From assembly GCF_019097595.1 (NCBI RefSeq), contig NC_080715.1:2614073-2678072 (forward strand): DNA of 64,000 nucleotides, read 5' to 3'. The notes under the pieces were generated by a model. It did no database searches, was not told the origin of the DNA, and worked only from the letters and a program-made list of their open reading frames with translations. The stretch is from Hemibagrus wyckioides (taxonomy: Eukaryota > Chordata > Actinopteri > Siluriformes > Bagridae). This document shows positions 1 through 48,117 of the stretch, in pieces (position 1 is the first letter of the stretch; each line of letters starts with the position of its first letter). The translations under genes and the position numbers were made by a program.

Positions 1-560
1 TGATTGTACTGAGGGTGCTTATGGTGGTATGGCATGGTACTCAGGGTGCTCAAAGTACTAAGGGTACTTATGGTGTTTGTGGTATTCAGGGTTCTCAGGG
101 TGTTTATGGTGCTCAAGGGTCTCTGTACTTATGGTACACATGGAACTCTGAGTACTCATGTTACCCAGGGTGCTTATGGTGCTCATGGTACACATGGTGG
201 TCAAGGTATGTATGGTGCATTAGGGTGCTCAGGGTACTGAGGGGTGTGCATGGTGCTCATAGTACTCAGAGTACTCATGGTACTGAGGGGTATGCATGGT
301 GCTCATAATACTCAGGCTACTTACGGTACTCAGAGTGTTCATGGTGCTCATGGTACTCAGTGTACTTATGGTACATATGGTACTCATGGTGCTTATGGTA
401 CTCAGTGTACTTATGTTACTTAGGGTACTTATGGTACTGAGGGTTATGCATGGTGCTGATAGTACTCAGAGTACTCATGGTAAACATGGTGCTCATAATA
501 CTCAGTTTACTTATGGTACTCAGTGTACTTACAGTACTCAGGGTACTCATGGTACTTATG
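1..560. repeat. degenerate minisatellite (GGTACTCATGGTGCT-like)
   Basis: Short units built from ggtact, catggt, gctcat and cagggt recur without fixed order, about 12-15 bp apart, from the window edge to about 560. Reading frames across it are artefacts. It lies upstream of the first thsd7b exon seen. Confidence 0.85.
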
Positions 561-1099
561 AGCTTCATGTACAGACACACTGCACCAGGAAGTGGACGCT
601 GATAAACTAACGGCTTTACGCTTTCTCTCCTTCCCTTTCTTTCCCGTCTGCTCACCGCACTGCTGATACGGACGTGGACGAAGGCTCAGGTCAGTAACAC
701 TTGCTCTCTTTTTGCCCTTCTCTCCTCCTTCTTCATTCTCTCCATCCCTCCATCATCGATTTGATGCTGTTGCTCTGTCGAATCAAGGAACTCTCAAGAA
801 CTAAGTAACTCATTCTGCAGGATAGAAAAAGAAAAGATGATGAAAAGGATGGCAGGAGAAGGAAAGAGAAATAAGAGTGTGGGATGTGTACTTGGACCAT
901 TAAGGGGCGGGGCTTAAACAGGATTATTGCTTTTCATTTCTTAGAACCCTGAGCCAGGGTTCCTCGTATTTAATTAATAACAGAACTCTTAAAGAATCAG
1001 TTTTTCCTAAGAAGATAAATAAATAAAAAAAGCTATTGATGATGTCACAAGATCTTGTAAATGGCCAATAGGATTTAAGCTCCGCCCATCTTTATTTAG

Positions 1100-1675
1100 A
1101 GGAAAAAGAAGATGAAGGGATGAAAGGGAAGTTTGAAAGAACAAAGAGTTAGCTGGTAGGAAAGATGAAACGTGAAGACAAGATGAAGAAAGAGAAAATA
1201 GAGTGAGAGAGAAATGGGGGACTAATAAAAGGAGAGAGGGAGGAAAGAAAGAATAAAAGAAAGAGATGGAGCAAATGAAAGAATAGAAAGGGATGGATTC
1301 AGATTGGGAAGAAAGAAAAATATGAAATGTTAGATGGAGAATTAAAAGACAAGAATGGACAGAGGAAAGAGGGACAGAGAAAAAAAACAAAGTGAGACAG
1401 GAATAAAAGAGGGATAGAGAAAGAAAGGAAGGAGGCAAGGAAAGAAGGGTGGATAGAAAGAGTTAAAAGATCTGAAAAGGGAAGACCAGATAGATTTGGA
1501 GGAAAAACAGAGTGAGAGAAAGTGAGAGAAAGAAGCTAGAGAGATGAATGGAGGATGGAAAGAGAGATAGAAAAAGATGATAGAAGAATGTGGGTGAAAG
1601 AAAAAGGGAAACTATGGAGAGACACAGAAGACAAGATGAATTGAGAGAGAGAGAGAGAGAGAGAAAGATAGAGAG

Positions 1676-1756
<81 letters not shown>

Positions 1757-2024
1757 GCGAAAGAGAGATGGAGAAAGATAGAGAGAGTAGATGCTTTATT
1801 TAAAGCAGAGCGATGGAGAGAACTCGTCTTCCTCTGTCTGCTGCTCGTTTATTCTGTCGTTCTTCTGCACTGAAAGAGAAGATGAGTGGCTCTTTAATGC
1901 AGCGTGTGATCACCGTGTTTAAATCAGCCTCTCCGGAATCTTTACCATGTTTATCACTCGCTTCCTCTCGTTTACTCATCACTCGCTCATCTCTTAAACA
2001 TCGTCTTTAAAAGTTTATTAGGAC

Positions 2025-2068
<44 letters not shown>

Positions 2069-2345
2069 AATGGTAATGAAAGAGGCAGAACAAAACAAAA
2101 GAAGAAGAGAGAAAAGAGAGAGAGAAATAGAAATGGTGAGGAAGAAATGAGGGAAAATGTGAAAGCAAATAGAAAAGAGGGAACGATTGAGTGAGAGAGA
2201 AAAGAACACGACAGGACAAGAGAAAGAAATGAAAAAGAAATGAGAATAAAGACGAGAGGGAAAAGGGGGAGGGAAGACAGCGAAAGAAAAATGAGAAGAG
2301 AGCGATAGAGAGAATTGAAAAAAGAAAGCATGATTAGAGAAAGAA
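1100..2345. repeat. long purine-rich tract, GA repeats
   Basis: The + strand is nearly all A and G for over 1 kb, with pure (GA)n blocks at about 1642-1790 and 2030-2067. A short mixed stretch at 1795-2020 interrupts it. No coding signal is seen. Confidence 0.85.
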
Positions 2346-2552
2346 GGAGGAGTCACTATCACTTCGTTTTTGCATCACTCTTTCCTTTCAGTGGAGAAGT
2401 GGAGGATAATGAACAGATGGAGGACAGATGGAGATATCCACCGCATTTACTGTTACTGTAGCCACTCCCACTTCATTAACATAGCAAATCTATGCAGATT
2501 TATGCACATCATTCATTGTTTGATGTTAGAAAGGTAATATCTTATATAAAGA

Positions 2553-2557
<5 letters not shown>

Positions 2558-2589
<32 letters not shown>
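2558..2589. repeat. (GT)n microsatellite abutting a splice acceptor
   Basis: Pure gt repeats run directly into the tag acceptor of the exon at 2592. Confidence 0.9.
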
Positions 2590-38258
<35,669 letters not shown>

Positions 38259-39642
38259 CAGAGCTTTCAGAACCCCAGGAGCTCACCCTGGACCACGGGG
38301 GGGGGTCTCGGATCGGGAAATCTTCGCTAGAGAATGGAGGGGAATTTCAAGCAAAGTGTGTTTTCATAACCTTTAGTTTTGACATTGGACCAGAACGAGC
38401 AGGCATCTCGGTAACACTGAGGGGAAAAAAGACGAGTAAAAATTGAAGAACTTCAGTCTCTATTCGCACAAAAGAACCAACCGTAACTGAGTGATGAGGA
38501 AACAAACAAGAAACTCCTACACTACTATGCACTATATTAGTGCTTTCCTCAATTATTATTTTTGCAAACTGGTTTTTAGTGGGTTTTATTTATTTATTTA
38601 TTTTCATTGTGATGCAGCTGGAGTTTTCATCATGTGATGTATATGAATGTGTACACGCAGGCCTGATCTTCATCTTCTACTAAAACCAAAAGAGATTGTT
38701 GCATCAGCCCAAGTTCTGACCTTTGACCCTTAGACCCTGTAGCTTGTATCCTTTAGCACCAGCAGTCGATCCTCTTCACACGTTTAGCTTCTTCATCGTT
38801 TTTTCCCACCAGATTGCGGATCATTTTCGGCAGATTTGAGCAGGATGTGTTGTTTTCTCATTCCTGTGATAAACAGGGAGTGGAACGAGACCCGAGAGCC
38901 ACGTGTTCGGTAGCTGTAGATCATCAACCAGGTGCTTTTTTTCGTCCACTTTCTGTTTTCAGATTGCAAGAGCAAAAAATTAAACAAAACAAAACATGGA
39001 GGACAAAAAAATTCAGGTGAAAATGAATCTCATGTATATTTCCAGCTAATTGAAAATGTTTCATTGACATTGTTGGAACTAGCGATAACAATCTAGCGTG
39101 TGTTTTTTTTAGCACACAGAACGACGGCATACAAATTTATAAGTTAAAATCACAAGCCGCTGAAACTGACTTGATTTTCTGTCTGTAAAGTTACAGCAAA
39201 GACAGACAGATTCCTCATCACCAGAGTTACGCTAATCTTTCATTCATCTGCGTTACTGATCATAATGAATGTAATCCCCAGAGCAGGCTGGATGCTAACG
39301 ATGACTGAAGAGCAGCGGCTTTATAGAGCGGATTAAAATGGATAGGAACACAATGCCGAGTGTGTATGCGAGCACACGGCTGACAGACTGAGCAGATTTT
39401 CCTCGCTGGTCTTTGTATGAGGTCTATTGGGTAGAAACAGTTAGACTGATTTCCTCTGATATGTGTATGTTTATAAAAACCATAACATCAGACCAACCTG
39501 ATGACCAGGTCCAGGGTTCTGCATGGGACCTTTAAAGAAGCAGCATTCACATCCAGGTGAATAGTTTAGAGCTTTCAGGTTCTCAAACTCTTCATCTTCT
39601 GGGAACAGTCCAAAAAAAAAAAAACCCTGCAATAGACACTGT

Positions 39643-39649
39643 ATGTGTG

Positions 39650-39684
<35 letters not shown>

Positions 39685-39720
39685 GTGTTTGTGTGTATGT
39701 GTGTGTGTGTGTGTGTGTGT
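39643..39720. repeat. (GT)n microsatellite
   Basis: GT runs broken by TTTG. Confidence 0.92.
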
Positions 39721-41727
39721 CCTGGTTTGCTAGGAGTGCAGGAACACTTGACAGAGTCTGACAGAAACCAGAGGAAATCTACATTCTGGGGCATAACAAA
39801 TGGGCCACAGTTCTTCATCCTGCAGGTTGTTGGAGGTTCTCTGATGTCTGTGTGTAACATTTCTGCCTGTAATTTTACTCCAAAGACATTATTATATACT
39901 GAACAGGAAAAGCTGCTCTGTGTCCACTTGTTTCTCTGGTTTTTACTCGTGTTAACGTTTTATACGTTCGTTTTGCGTTTTATTTGTAACTCCGTCGGAT
40001 TTAAAAGTGAGATAAAGATGTTTAAGCAGCTGGTTTTAAATCAATTATAAGTTTTAAAGACAGTGAAGCATGAAGTCATCACCGTCAGCTACAGGAGCAG
40101 ACACTCGTTTATCCCTGATGCTCTGTTTCATCGTCTCACATCTTCTGCTTATTCTCACCACATTTTCACCTCAGACAGGTGGAGAAAGAATTTCTTTTTC
40201 TTTATTTCTTTTTTTTCCAGTCAGCTGGTTCTGAGATACGAACACAATTTACTAAACTTCAGGTTGATTGAAATTAAAACAAAGTTCAGGTTTGTTCTGC
40301 TTTATGAACCGCTCTGCCTCAGAGAGAAGAATGTATTAGATTTACTGCTAGTTTTTCCGACCTCAGATTCAGCTTTTATTTAACTTAAATCTTTATTTGT
40401 GTTTTGCATTAACTTTGAAATTTTACGTGAAATACAGTCTACTGTTAACGTTTCGTATCGGCGGCTGTGTCTCTTTTTAACACTTTTAATTTCCCCTCAG
40501 ATATTTTTACCTAGAGCAGAGATGCCAGAATTTATGGATCACCTGATTGTTGACCTGTCGCCATGCCGACACGGAGATTTTCTTTTATCCTTTAATCTAT
40601 CACTGTTAGCTTTTATTGTTTTGCTATGTAGTTTTCCATCTTTTGATATGTATTTTAAAAGGCTGTATTTGTTTTTGTTTGTTTTTGTTTGTTTGTTTGT
40701 TTGACCAATCATCCGATCAAAAGCAAATGAAATTCTCCCAAAGGAAAGTGGTGTGAAATACACTTTAGCTTCATCTAGATAAACTTTGACCTATAAATTC
40801 ATTGTTCCGGTGTAAACAGTGGAGACGTGTTACTCGGTATTAACACAACAAACCAATTACCTAGCTAATGCTAATGCTAATCCTCTGCAAACAATGAGAA
40901 GTAGCTAGCATGTGATCTAAAAACTCTTTTCAGTAATGTCTGATGGAACAACGTGAGTGAAGATGCTGGACGCTAGCAGTGAAACCATGGCAACAAGCGA
41001 TTGGCTCAAATCCGAATCTCGTACCGATTGGTGGATCAGATAGCGATTGAGTCGCTAAGACATGGCGGAAATCTCCACCGAATCTTAAAGGTAAAGGTGT
41101 CTAATGTTGTGGTTATTTTCCTGTAACATCCTGAAGTGTTTTATTTCTCTTAGCAACCTGCCAATTAAACAAAGACTCCTTATTATTTTTATCCATTTCT
41201 AGTAACATTTAGTGTGAATTAGCTCCTGGTCTCACTCACGTCACTTCACGCCGCTGTGAAGAGTTTAAAATTTTCCTCTGACACTGGAGACTCCTTCCGT
41301 TCATGTTAAATAAACATCTCCTTACAACATGCCGATTTAATCCGTTTACGTGGAGCATCGTCGAACACATCCCTGTGAATGAGCTGTTGCTATAGAAACC
41401 ATCACGTATCATAGCGATCATGTTAAAATGAACCTGTGTTGTTGTTAGAGAGAACGAGTCAGCACCTGACTACCGGTTATTAATGGACTGGAGGTCACAC
41501 GCTAGCAGGTAATCTTTCTCGCTAATGTATGATGACGTGCTAGCTTCCAAGAAATGCTCATTTTTAAGAATTAGCATATATTTTATTACATTTCCCATTC
41601 CAACACCTTTCATTTTCCATTTTCCAACATACAGCATAATATATTACACATTTAAATCACCATCAAATCTTAATAAAGCAAATATTTATTTATTTATTTA
41701 TTTATTCTTGTTTGTTTTCTTCTTTTG

Positions 41728-41758
<31 letters not shown>

Positions 41759-42072
41759 TTATTATTATTATTATTATTATTGTTATTTTATTCTAATTTT
41801 ATTTTTTGTACTCTCCTTATAATTCTATATAACTTAACTTAAAATATATTTGTGATTATTATGATTATTATGCATTAATTCATAAATACTACATTTCATA
41901 AACATTTACATTTTTTAAAATTTAAAAAAAAAAAATTTTTTCCAACAGAGTGTCCGTTTCTCTCTGTTCATAAACATTATGTTAACCATTGTAGGAAGAG
42001 GATGTGGTGATGAGCAGATACCTGAACACATACCACGTGTTAACCGTATAGTGGAGCGTCTCACGGGATCCT

Positions 42073-43510
42073 GTTGCAGGTGAACAGTGTGGCTGCAGGT
42101 AATCTCGCAGGTGAGGCTGTAGGTGATCTCGCAGGTGAGACTGTAGGTGATCTTGCAGGTGAGGCTGTAGGTGATCTCGCAGGTGAGACTGTAGGTGATC
42201 TTGCAGGTGAGGCTGTAGGTGATCTCGCAGGTGAGGCTGTAGGTGATCTCGCAGGTGAGACTGTAGGTGATCTCGCAGGTGAGGCTGTAGGTGATCTCAC
42301 AGGTGAGACTGTAGGTGATCTCGCAGGTGAGACTGTAGGTGATCTCGCAGGTGAGGCTGTAGGTGATCTCACAGGTGAGACTGTAGGTGATCTCACAGGT
42401 GAGACTGTAGGTGATCTTGCAGGTGAGACTGTAGGTGATCTCGCAGGTGAGACTGTAGGTGATCTTCCAGGTGAGACTGCAGATGATCTCGCAGGTGAGG
42501 CTATAGGTGATCTCGCAGATGAGGCTGTAGGTGATCTCGCAGGTGAGACTGTAGGTGATCTCACAGGTGAGACTGTAGGTGATCTCGCAGGTGAGACTGT
42601 AGGTGATCTCACAGGTGAGGCTGTAGGTGATCTCGCAGGTGAGACTGTAGGTGATCTCGCAGATGAGGCTGTAGGTGATCTCGCAGGTGAGACTGTAGGT
42701 GATCTTCCAGGTGAGGCTGTAGGTGATCTCGCAGGTGAGGCTGTAGGTGATCTCACAGGTGAGACTGTAGGTGATCTTCCAGGTGAGGCTGTAGGTGATC
42801 TCACAGGTGAGGCTGTAGGTGATCTCGCAGGTGAGGCTGTAGGTGATCTCGCAGGTGAGGCTGTAGGTGATCTCACAGGTGAGGCTGTAGGTGATCTCGC
42901 AGGTGAGGCTGTAGGTGATCTCGCAGGTGAGGCTGTAGGTGATCTCGCAGGTGAGACTGTAGGTGATCTCGCAGGTGAGGCTGTAGGTGATCTCGCAGGT
43001 GAGACTGTAGGTGATCTCACAGGTGAGACTGTAGGTGATCTCGCAGGTGAGACTGTAGGTGATCTCGCAGGTGAGGCTGTAGGTGATCTCGCAGGTGAGG
43101 CTGTAGGTGATCTCGCAGGTGAGGCTGTAGGTGATCTCGCAGGTGAGACTGTAGGTGATCTCGCAGGTGAGGCTGTAGGTGATCTCGCAGGTGAGACTGT
43201 AGGTGATCTCGCAGGTGAGGCTGTAGGTGATCTCGCAGGTGAGACTGTAGGTGATCTCGCAGGTGAGGCTGTAGGTGATCTCGCAGGTGAGGCTGTAGGT
43301 GATCTCGCAGGTGAGACTGTAGGTGATCTCACAGGTGAGGCTGTAGGTGATCTCGCAGGTGAGACTCTAGGTGATCTCACAGGTGAGGCTGTAGGTGATC
43401 TCGCAGGTGAGGCTGTAGGTGATCTCGCAGGTGAGACTCTAGGTGATCTCACAGGTGAGGCTGTAGGTGATCTCGCAGGTGAGACTGCAGGTGATTTTGC
43501 AGGCTGCAAG
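42073..43510. repeat. 24-bp minisatellite, about 60 units
   Basis: The unit is gatctcgcaggtgaggctgt followed by aggt. Variation is almost limited to three sites: ggct/gact, tcgc/tcac/ttgc/ttcc, and rare single changes. Because 24 is a multiple of three and the unit has no stop, a 482-codon frame is open on each strand (VGDLAGEA on +, SPARSPTA on -). I regard both as artefacts. Related, decayed units extend to about 43600. Confidence 0.96.
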
Positions 43511-44539
43511 GTGAACCCATAGGTGAGACTGCAGGTGATATAAGTGAGACTGTAGGTGAACTTGCTGGTGAGGCTGTAGCTGAACTAGTAGGTGAACAGT
43601 GTGGCTGAAGATCTCAGTTCTTTCCACAGTGAAGCGTGAGTCTGAAATGTAGCAGGTTTCATTTTTATACTGTTTCAAAGAACCACACAGAAAACTAACA
43701 GATAAAATACTAAAAATCAATGGTGACACTTACAAAAATACTAGAACTATTTCAGGCAGCATGACCTCGAGCGTGTAGGATCATTCCACTTCCTCTGACT
43801 CGAGTCCCACTCCGAGGAAAGTCCCGGTGAACATCAGCATGGTTTATTTGAGGATTTGTATGAAATCAAAGCAAATCCATCCACCTCCTTCTTAGAATTT
43901 TGCCTGTCTCTAATTTATTTTTATTATTAATATTATTCAAACGCAAACACTCCACCAATGAAAGCCCGCTGTCTTAAACATTTCATTCATTTAGTTTCCA
44001 GATGGTGGAGTCGAGGGGGTGGAGTCAAGAATACAAGCCACACCCCCTGGCCTTCCTGTCACTGAAAGTACCTCAGAAATCTGTACAGCCTTTAATCAAT
44101 GTGAGGACATGTCCCTGTGGATTTGAGCCCAGCTGATTTAATATATCTGGCGATATATATACACATATACATATACACTTATAAATATATATATTTTGGC
44201 ACCCTGTGAGTTGTAAAGTATGCATGCTTGATTTAGTTTTGGTCTGATGTCATGAATTATTCCGAAAGTGGCCTTGCACTTCTCATAGCTTCCGTCTTTT
44301 ATTTTCATCTGTTTTTTTTGTTGTTTTTTTTATCCGAAGTGTCTCTGGGTGTGAGTCTCTGCAGACTCCACACTCTTCTGTCCACTGACCTGATGAATGA
44401 AGTTGTTTACACGGCCTTTCACCTGTAGTGTTAAATATCTTCTACACAGAAACCGACAGACTGCCTGAAGTTTTGGGGTTTTTTTAATTGTTCTTTCTGT
44501 TCCAACTGTGTGTACTTGAAGAGTTGAATGAAAATGCTA

Positions 44540-44546
44540 ATAAATT
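44540..44546 (+). terminator. candidate poly(A) signal of thsd7b
   Basis: The text gctaataaattgtgat carries AATAAA. A GT-rich stretch (gtgggtgtggtc) follows about 25-30 bases downstream, as expected of a vertebrate cleavage site. Other AATAAA/ATTAAA copies occur between 38.3 and 44.5 kb, so this choice is tentative. Confidence 0.35.
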
Positions 44547-44663
44547 GTGATACTCGGTGACAAAGAGTGGGTGTGGTCATTACTCCGATAAATAATAATT
44601 AGATAAGAGTACTAGAAGGTGACTTTAACATGCGTTTTGAAGATGGTGTCAATATTTTTCACA

Positions 44664-44905
44664 AGTTAGTTGTCTCAAAGCAGCTTTACAGAAACATGAT
44701 AAAGTTATTATTTATCTCTAACATTTATCCCTAATAAGAAGCCTGAGGTGACGGTGGTGAGGAAAATCTCTCTGAGATGATCTGAGGAAGAAACCTGGAG
44801 AGGAACCAGGCTCAGGAGGGAACCTCATCTTCATCTGGACAGGAAATGACGTAACTGTAAATAATCTCCTTTCTACAACAGTTTATATTCACATGGAATT
44901 GTGCA
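44664..44905. repeat. dispersed fish repeat fragment
   Basis: The phrases tctcaaagcagctttacaga, agcctgaggtgacggtggtg and gaagaaacctggagaggaac form a unit I recognise as a common interspersed repeat of fish genomes. Class and full limits were not determined. Confidence 0.5.
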
Positions 44906-45256
44906 AACAAGAGCTCCTGAGGAACTAATAGGTCACTCGGCAGCGAACTCAAAGACACCATTAGCCGGCTTCTCTTTAACTTAAAGGATGATTTGGATTC
45001 AGCAAAAATTATTCGTTTTTCCTGAAGCCCAAGCTCCTGATAAGACTGCCTTTTATTTTTATATGTTTTCAATATAGCATGTTCTGTTTGATTACAATAA
45101 CATCCCAGGTGTTTGTAAATCAGTCTAGCGCAGTTTGATCCTAGCGGAGTTTGAGTCTAGCGGATGTGTTCACAGTTTGTTGTTAGGGAAGAATCCTAGC
45201 GCAGCGCTCACGCCATCTAGCTGCACATACTGGTATTCAGGACAGAATCAGCGAGC

Positions 45257-45508
45257 ATGCAGTCAGACAGCAGCAGTACAGCGGAGGAGATTTTCTCGCG
45301 GAATCCTCTGGAGTGCTGCTCTCGCTGTACGTGGCGTCTCTTTTTGATAGCGTGCATCCTGTTTGACGGCATGTGCCATGTGTTAGAGCAGCTTGGACCT
45401 CTGATGTCCAATAAATCCCATGGAGGAAGCTCCAGATTGTCTGGCACGACGTCTACACCATCATCTGGCCAAGCTGGCAGCGACAACGCTCCGCTGATTC
45501 GATTGTAG
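45257..45508 (+). CDS. small open frame of 83 codons, unrecognised
   Basis: An open frame begins MQSDSSSTAEEIFSRNPLEC and ends SDNAPLIRL before TAG. It has an A at -3 of the ATG and a hydrophobic stretch (WRLFLIACILFDGM). The sequence is more GC-rich than its flanks, which could mean a gene, a processed copy or a transposon fragment. The opposite strand is also open. I do not recognise the protein. It may well not be a gene. Confidence 0.2.
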   Translation: MQSDSSSTAEEIFSRNPLECCSRCTWRLFLIACILFDGMCHVLEQLGPLMSNKSHGGSSRLSGTTSTPSSGQAGSDNAPLIRL

Positions 45509-45688
45509 AAAATGTTCTGATATGTACTGATTTAAATCCAATCTCTCTTCTTAACTGCATCAACACTGATGAGTCCGAGGTCTGAGGAGCAGCATGTCTG
45601 CCAATGGAGGAAAATAAATATAGGAAATCTTCTGGAAGATTCTGTACAGAAGAAATGATCAGTGCAATGGGACAATTCTTTAGAAATC

Positions 45689-46940
45689 TACACTATATTG
45701 CCAAAAGTATTCGCTCACCCATCCAAATAATCAGAATCAGGTGTTCTAATCACTTCCATGGCCACAGGTGTATAAAATCAAGCACCTAGGCATGCAGACT
45801 GTTTTTACAAACATTTGTGAAAGAATGGGTCGCTCTCAGGAGCTCAGTGAATTCCAGCGTGGAACTGTGATAGGATGCCACCTGTGCAACAAATCCAGTC
45901 ATGAAATTTCCTCGCTCCTAAATATTCCACAGTCAACTGTCAGCTGTATTATAAGAACGTGGAAGTGTTTGGGAACGACAGCAACTCAGCCACGAAGTGG
46001 TAGGCCACGTAAACTGACGGAGCGGGGTCAGCGGATGCTGAGGCACATAGTGTGAAGAGGTCGCCAACTTTCTGCAGAGTCAATCGCTACAGACCTCCAA
46101 ACTTCATGTGGCCTTCAGATTAGCTCAAGAACAGTGCGCAGAGAGCTTCATGGAATGGGTTTCCATGGGCGAGCAGCTGCATCCAAGCCATACATCACCA
46201 AGTGCAATGCAAAGCGTCGGATGCAGTGGTGTAAAGCACGCCGCCACTGGACTCTAGAGCAGTGGAGACGTGTTCTCTGGAGTGACGAATCACGCTTCTC
46301 CATCTGGCAATCTGATGGACGAGTCTGGGTTTGGCGGTTGCCAGGAGAACGGTACTTGTCTGACTGCATTGTGTCAAGTGTAAAGTTTGGTGGAGGGGGG
46401 ATTATGGTGTGGGGTTGTTTTTCAGGAGCTGGGCTTGGCCCCTTAGTTCCAGTGAAAGGAACTCTGAATGCTTCAGCATACCAAGACATTTTGGACAATT
46501 CCATGCTCCCAACTTTGTGGGAACAGTTTGGAGCTGGCCCCTTCCTCTTCCAACATGACTGTGCACCAGTGACCAAAGCAAGGTCCATAAAGACATGGAT
46601 GACAGAGTCTGGTGTGGAGGAACTTGACTGGCCTGCACAGAGTCCTGACCTCAACCCGATAGAACACCTTTGGGATGAATTAGAGTGGAGACTGAGAGCC
46701 AGGCCTTCTTGTCCAACATCAGTGTGTGACCTCACAAATGCAATTCTGGAAGAATGGTCAAAAATTCCCATAAACACACTCCTAAACCTTGTGGACAGCC
46801 TTCCCAGAAGAGTTGAAGGTGTTATAGCTGCAAAGGGTGGACCGACGTCATATTGAACCCTATGGATTAGGAATGGGATGTCACTTAAGTTCATATGCGA
46901 GTCAAGGCAGGTGAGCAAATACTTTTGGCAATATAGTGTA
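45689..46940 (+). mobile_element. Tc1-like DNA transposon, copy 1, with broken transposase
   Basis: This 1252-bp element has TA at each end and inverted termini beginning CACTATATTGCCAAAAGTAT. The transposase region carries an N-terminal helix-turn-helix ([29 protein letters not shown]) and the DD34E catalytic triad: Asp in LWSDESRF, Asp in FQHDCAPV, and Glu in [11 protein letters not shown], 34 residues after the second Asp. A TGA at 46053-46055 splits the frame. The matching codon of copy 2 is CGA, so this is probably a CpG-to-TpG change. Confidence 0.95.
45816..46856 (+). pseudogene. Tc1-like transposase, interrupted by one stop
   Basis: It would bind its own inverted ends and cut and paste the element. 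The frame from [13 protein letters not shown] is open to the TGA at 46053-46055, then open again to the TGA after GGPTSY at 46854-46856. All three catalytic residues are present. The single in-frame stop makes this copy unlikely to give an active enzyme. Confidence 0.9.
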
Positions 46941-48117
46941 TGTAAATACATATATACATAGAGGAGCCCAAAAATGTTTACATACTTCACTATGAAAAGT
47001 ACAGTGGAATCTCGGCATACGAATGCCCTCGTTTACAAATTTTTGCCTTAAGAATTGAAATTTTGCAAGAAATTTGCATGGGCATACGAACAAACCGAAT
47101 GCTGGCTAAGTTTCACGTATGTCCGGGAGCCATTCAAAACTTGTTAGCATCAGTGGAAAGCCGACTGAAGCAAGCTTACGAATTTTACAGGGTTTTTTTC
47201 AGTCAGTGAAATCTGTTGTGAAAGAGTCAACCCACGATACCGACGTCGCCTTCGGCATGCTTTCAAAAGTGAATTTTCTTCCAAAGTAATTTTTCTGGTG
47301 TTTTTTTGTTGACAGATTGGTGGCGTGGGCGGTCTGTTCTATTTTTAGCCCAAGCTTGGTGGCACGACTTCCTGTGAGGATCCTTGACATAGAAAGCTTG
47401 GCTTGGGTCAGTTCTATTCCAGTTCCCCAGCCAAGCATTCCATGTCATGGGTCCTCACAGGAAGCACACGCTAAACTGAGCTTCATCAGACCAACCTCTT
47501 TCTGTACAAACTCCTCATCCTCATGTGTCGAAAGCACATACAGTACAGTGGAACTTCAGCATAGGAATTTAATACGTTCTTGAGGTGAAAATTTGTATTG
47601 AAACGAATTTTCCTATAAGAAATAATGTAAATACAGATAATCCATTCCAGCTCCCAAAAAAATGACCAATATTCCCAATACGAAGCATAAACTTTATGGC
47701 TGCTTACATAGAACTGACCCAAGCCAAGCTTTCTATGTCAAGGATCCTCACAGGAAGTCGTGCCACCAAGCTTGGACTAAAAATAGAACAGACCACCCAC
47801 GCCCCCAATCTGTCAACAAAAAAACACCCCAAAAGTCACCTAGCTTTTGAACGCATGCGGAAGGCGACGTCAGGATCGTGGGTTCACTCTTTCACAACAG
47901 CTTTCACTGAATGAAAACAAATTCATAAACTTGCTTTGGTTGGTTTCGCTTGGCTTTCCATTGATGCAAGTTTTGAACGCCTCTCAGATGTACGCGGAGC
48001 TTAGGCAGCATTCGTTCTGTTTGGTTCGTTCATATGACGAGGCAAATTTCTTCATAAAGGAGGTATGCCAAGGTTCCATTGACATCACTAGAGGAAACAT
48101 AATACTACAATAAAATA
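46941..48117. repeat. spacer with imperfect inverted repeat between the two Tc1 copies
   Basis: The left arm (about 46998-47437) starts tacagtggaatctcggcata. It is matched in reverse by the right arm (about 47706-48090), which ends tatgccaaggttccattgac. Both hold the phrases cttcctgtgaggatccttga and agcttggtggcacgac in opposite sense. A third terminus-like copy starts at about 47545 (tacagtggaacttcagcata) and continues tcctataagaaataatgtaa, resembling ends of mariner/Tigger-type elements. It is probably one or more nested non-autonomous DNA elements. Confidence 0.7.

Larger units (their letters stand above)
38259..44562 (+). other. probable 3' UTR and downstream flank of thsd7b
   Basis: This stretch follows the stop codon. 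It has no supported coding exon and no recognised mobile element, except the 24-bp minisatellite at 42073-43510. It holds a (GT)n run at 39643-39720, a (TTC)n/(TTA)n run at about 41730-41780 and AT-rich patches. How much of it is transcribed is not visible from sequence. A candidate poly(A) signal lies at the far end. Confidence 0.4.

Noticed and set aside
626..712. Possible upstream thsd7b exon ending at gctcag|gtcagt
   Set aside because: A pyrimidine tract and a good donor are present, but no acceptor AG gives a plausible exon and the translation shows no thrombospondin motif.
42073..43510. CRISPR-like direct repeats
   Set aside because: Units are contiguous with no unique spacers, and the genome is a vertebrate's.
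42061..43522. Two 482-codon frames on opposite strands
   Set aside because: Both come from a 24-bp repeat whose length is a multiple of three. No start context, domain or exon structure supports a protein.
46148..46990. 280-codon frame on the - strand within Tc1 copy 1
   Set aside because: It is the antisense shadow of the transposase. The same holds for the + frame at 48164-48817 in copy 2.
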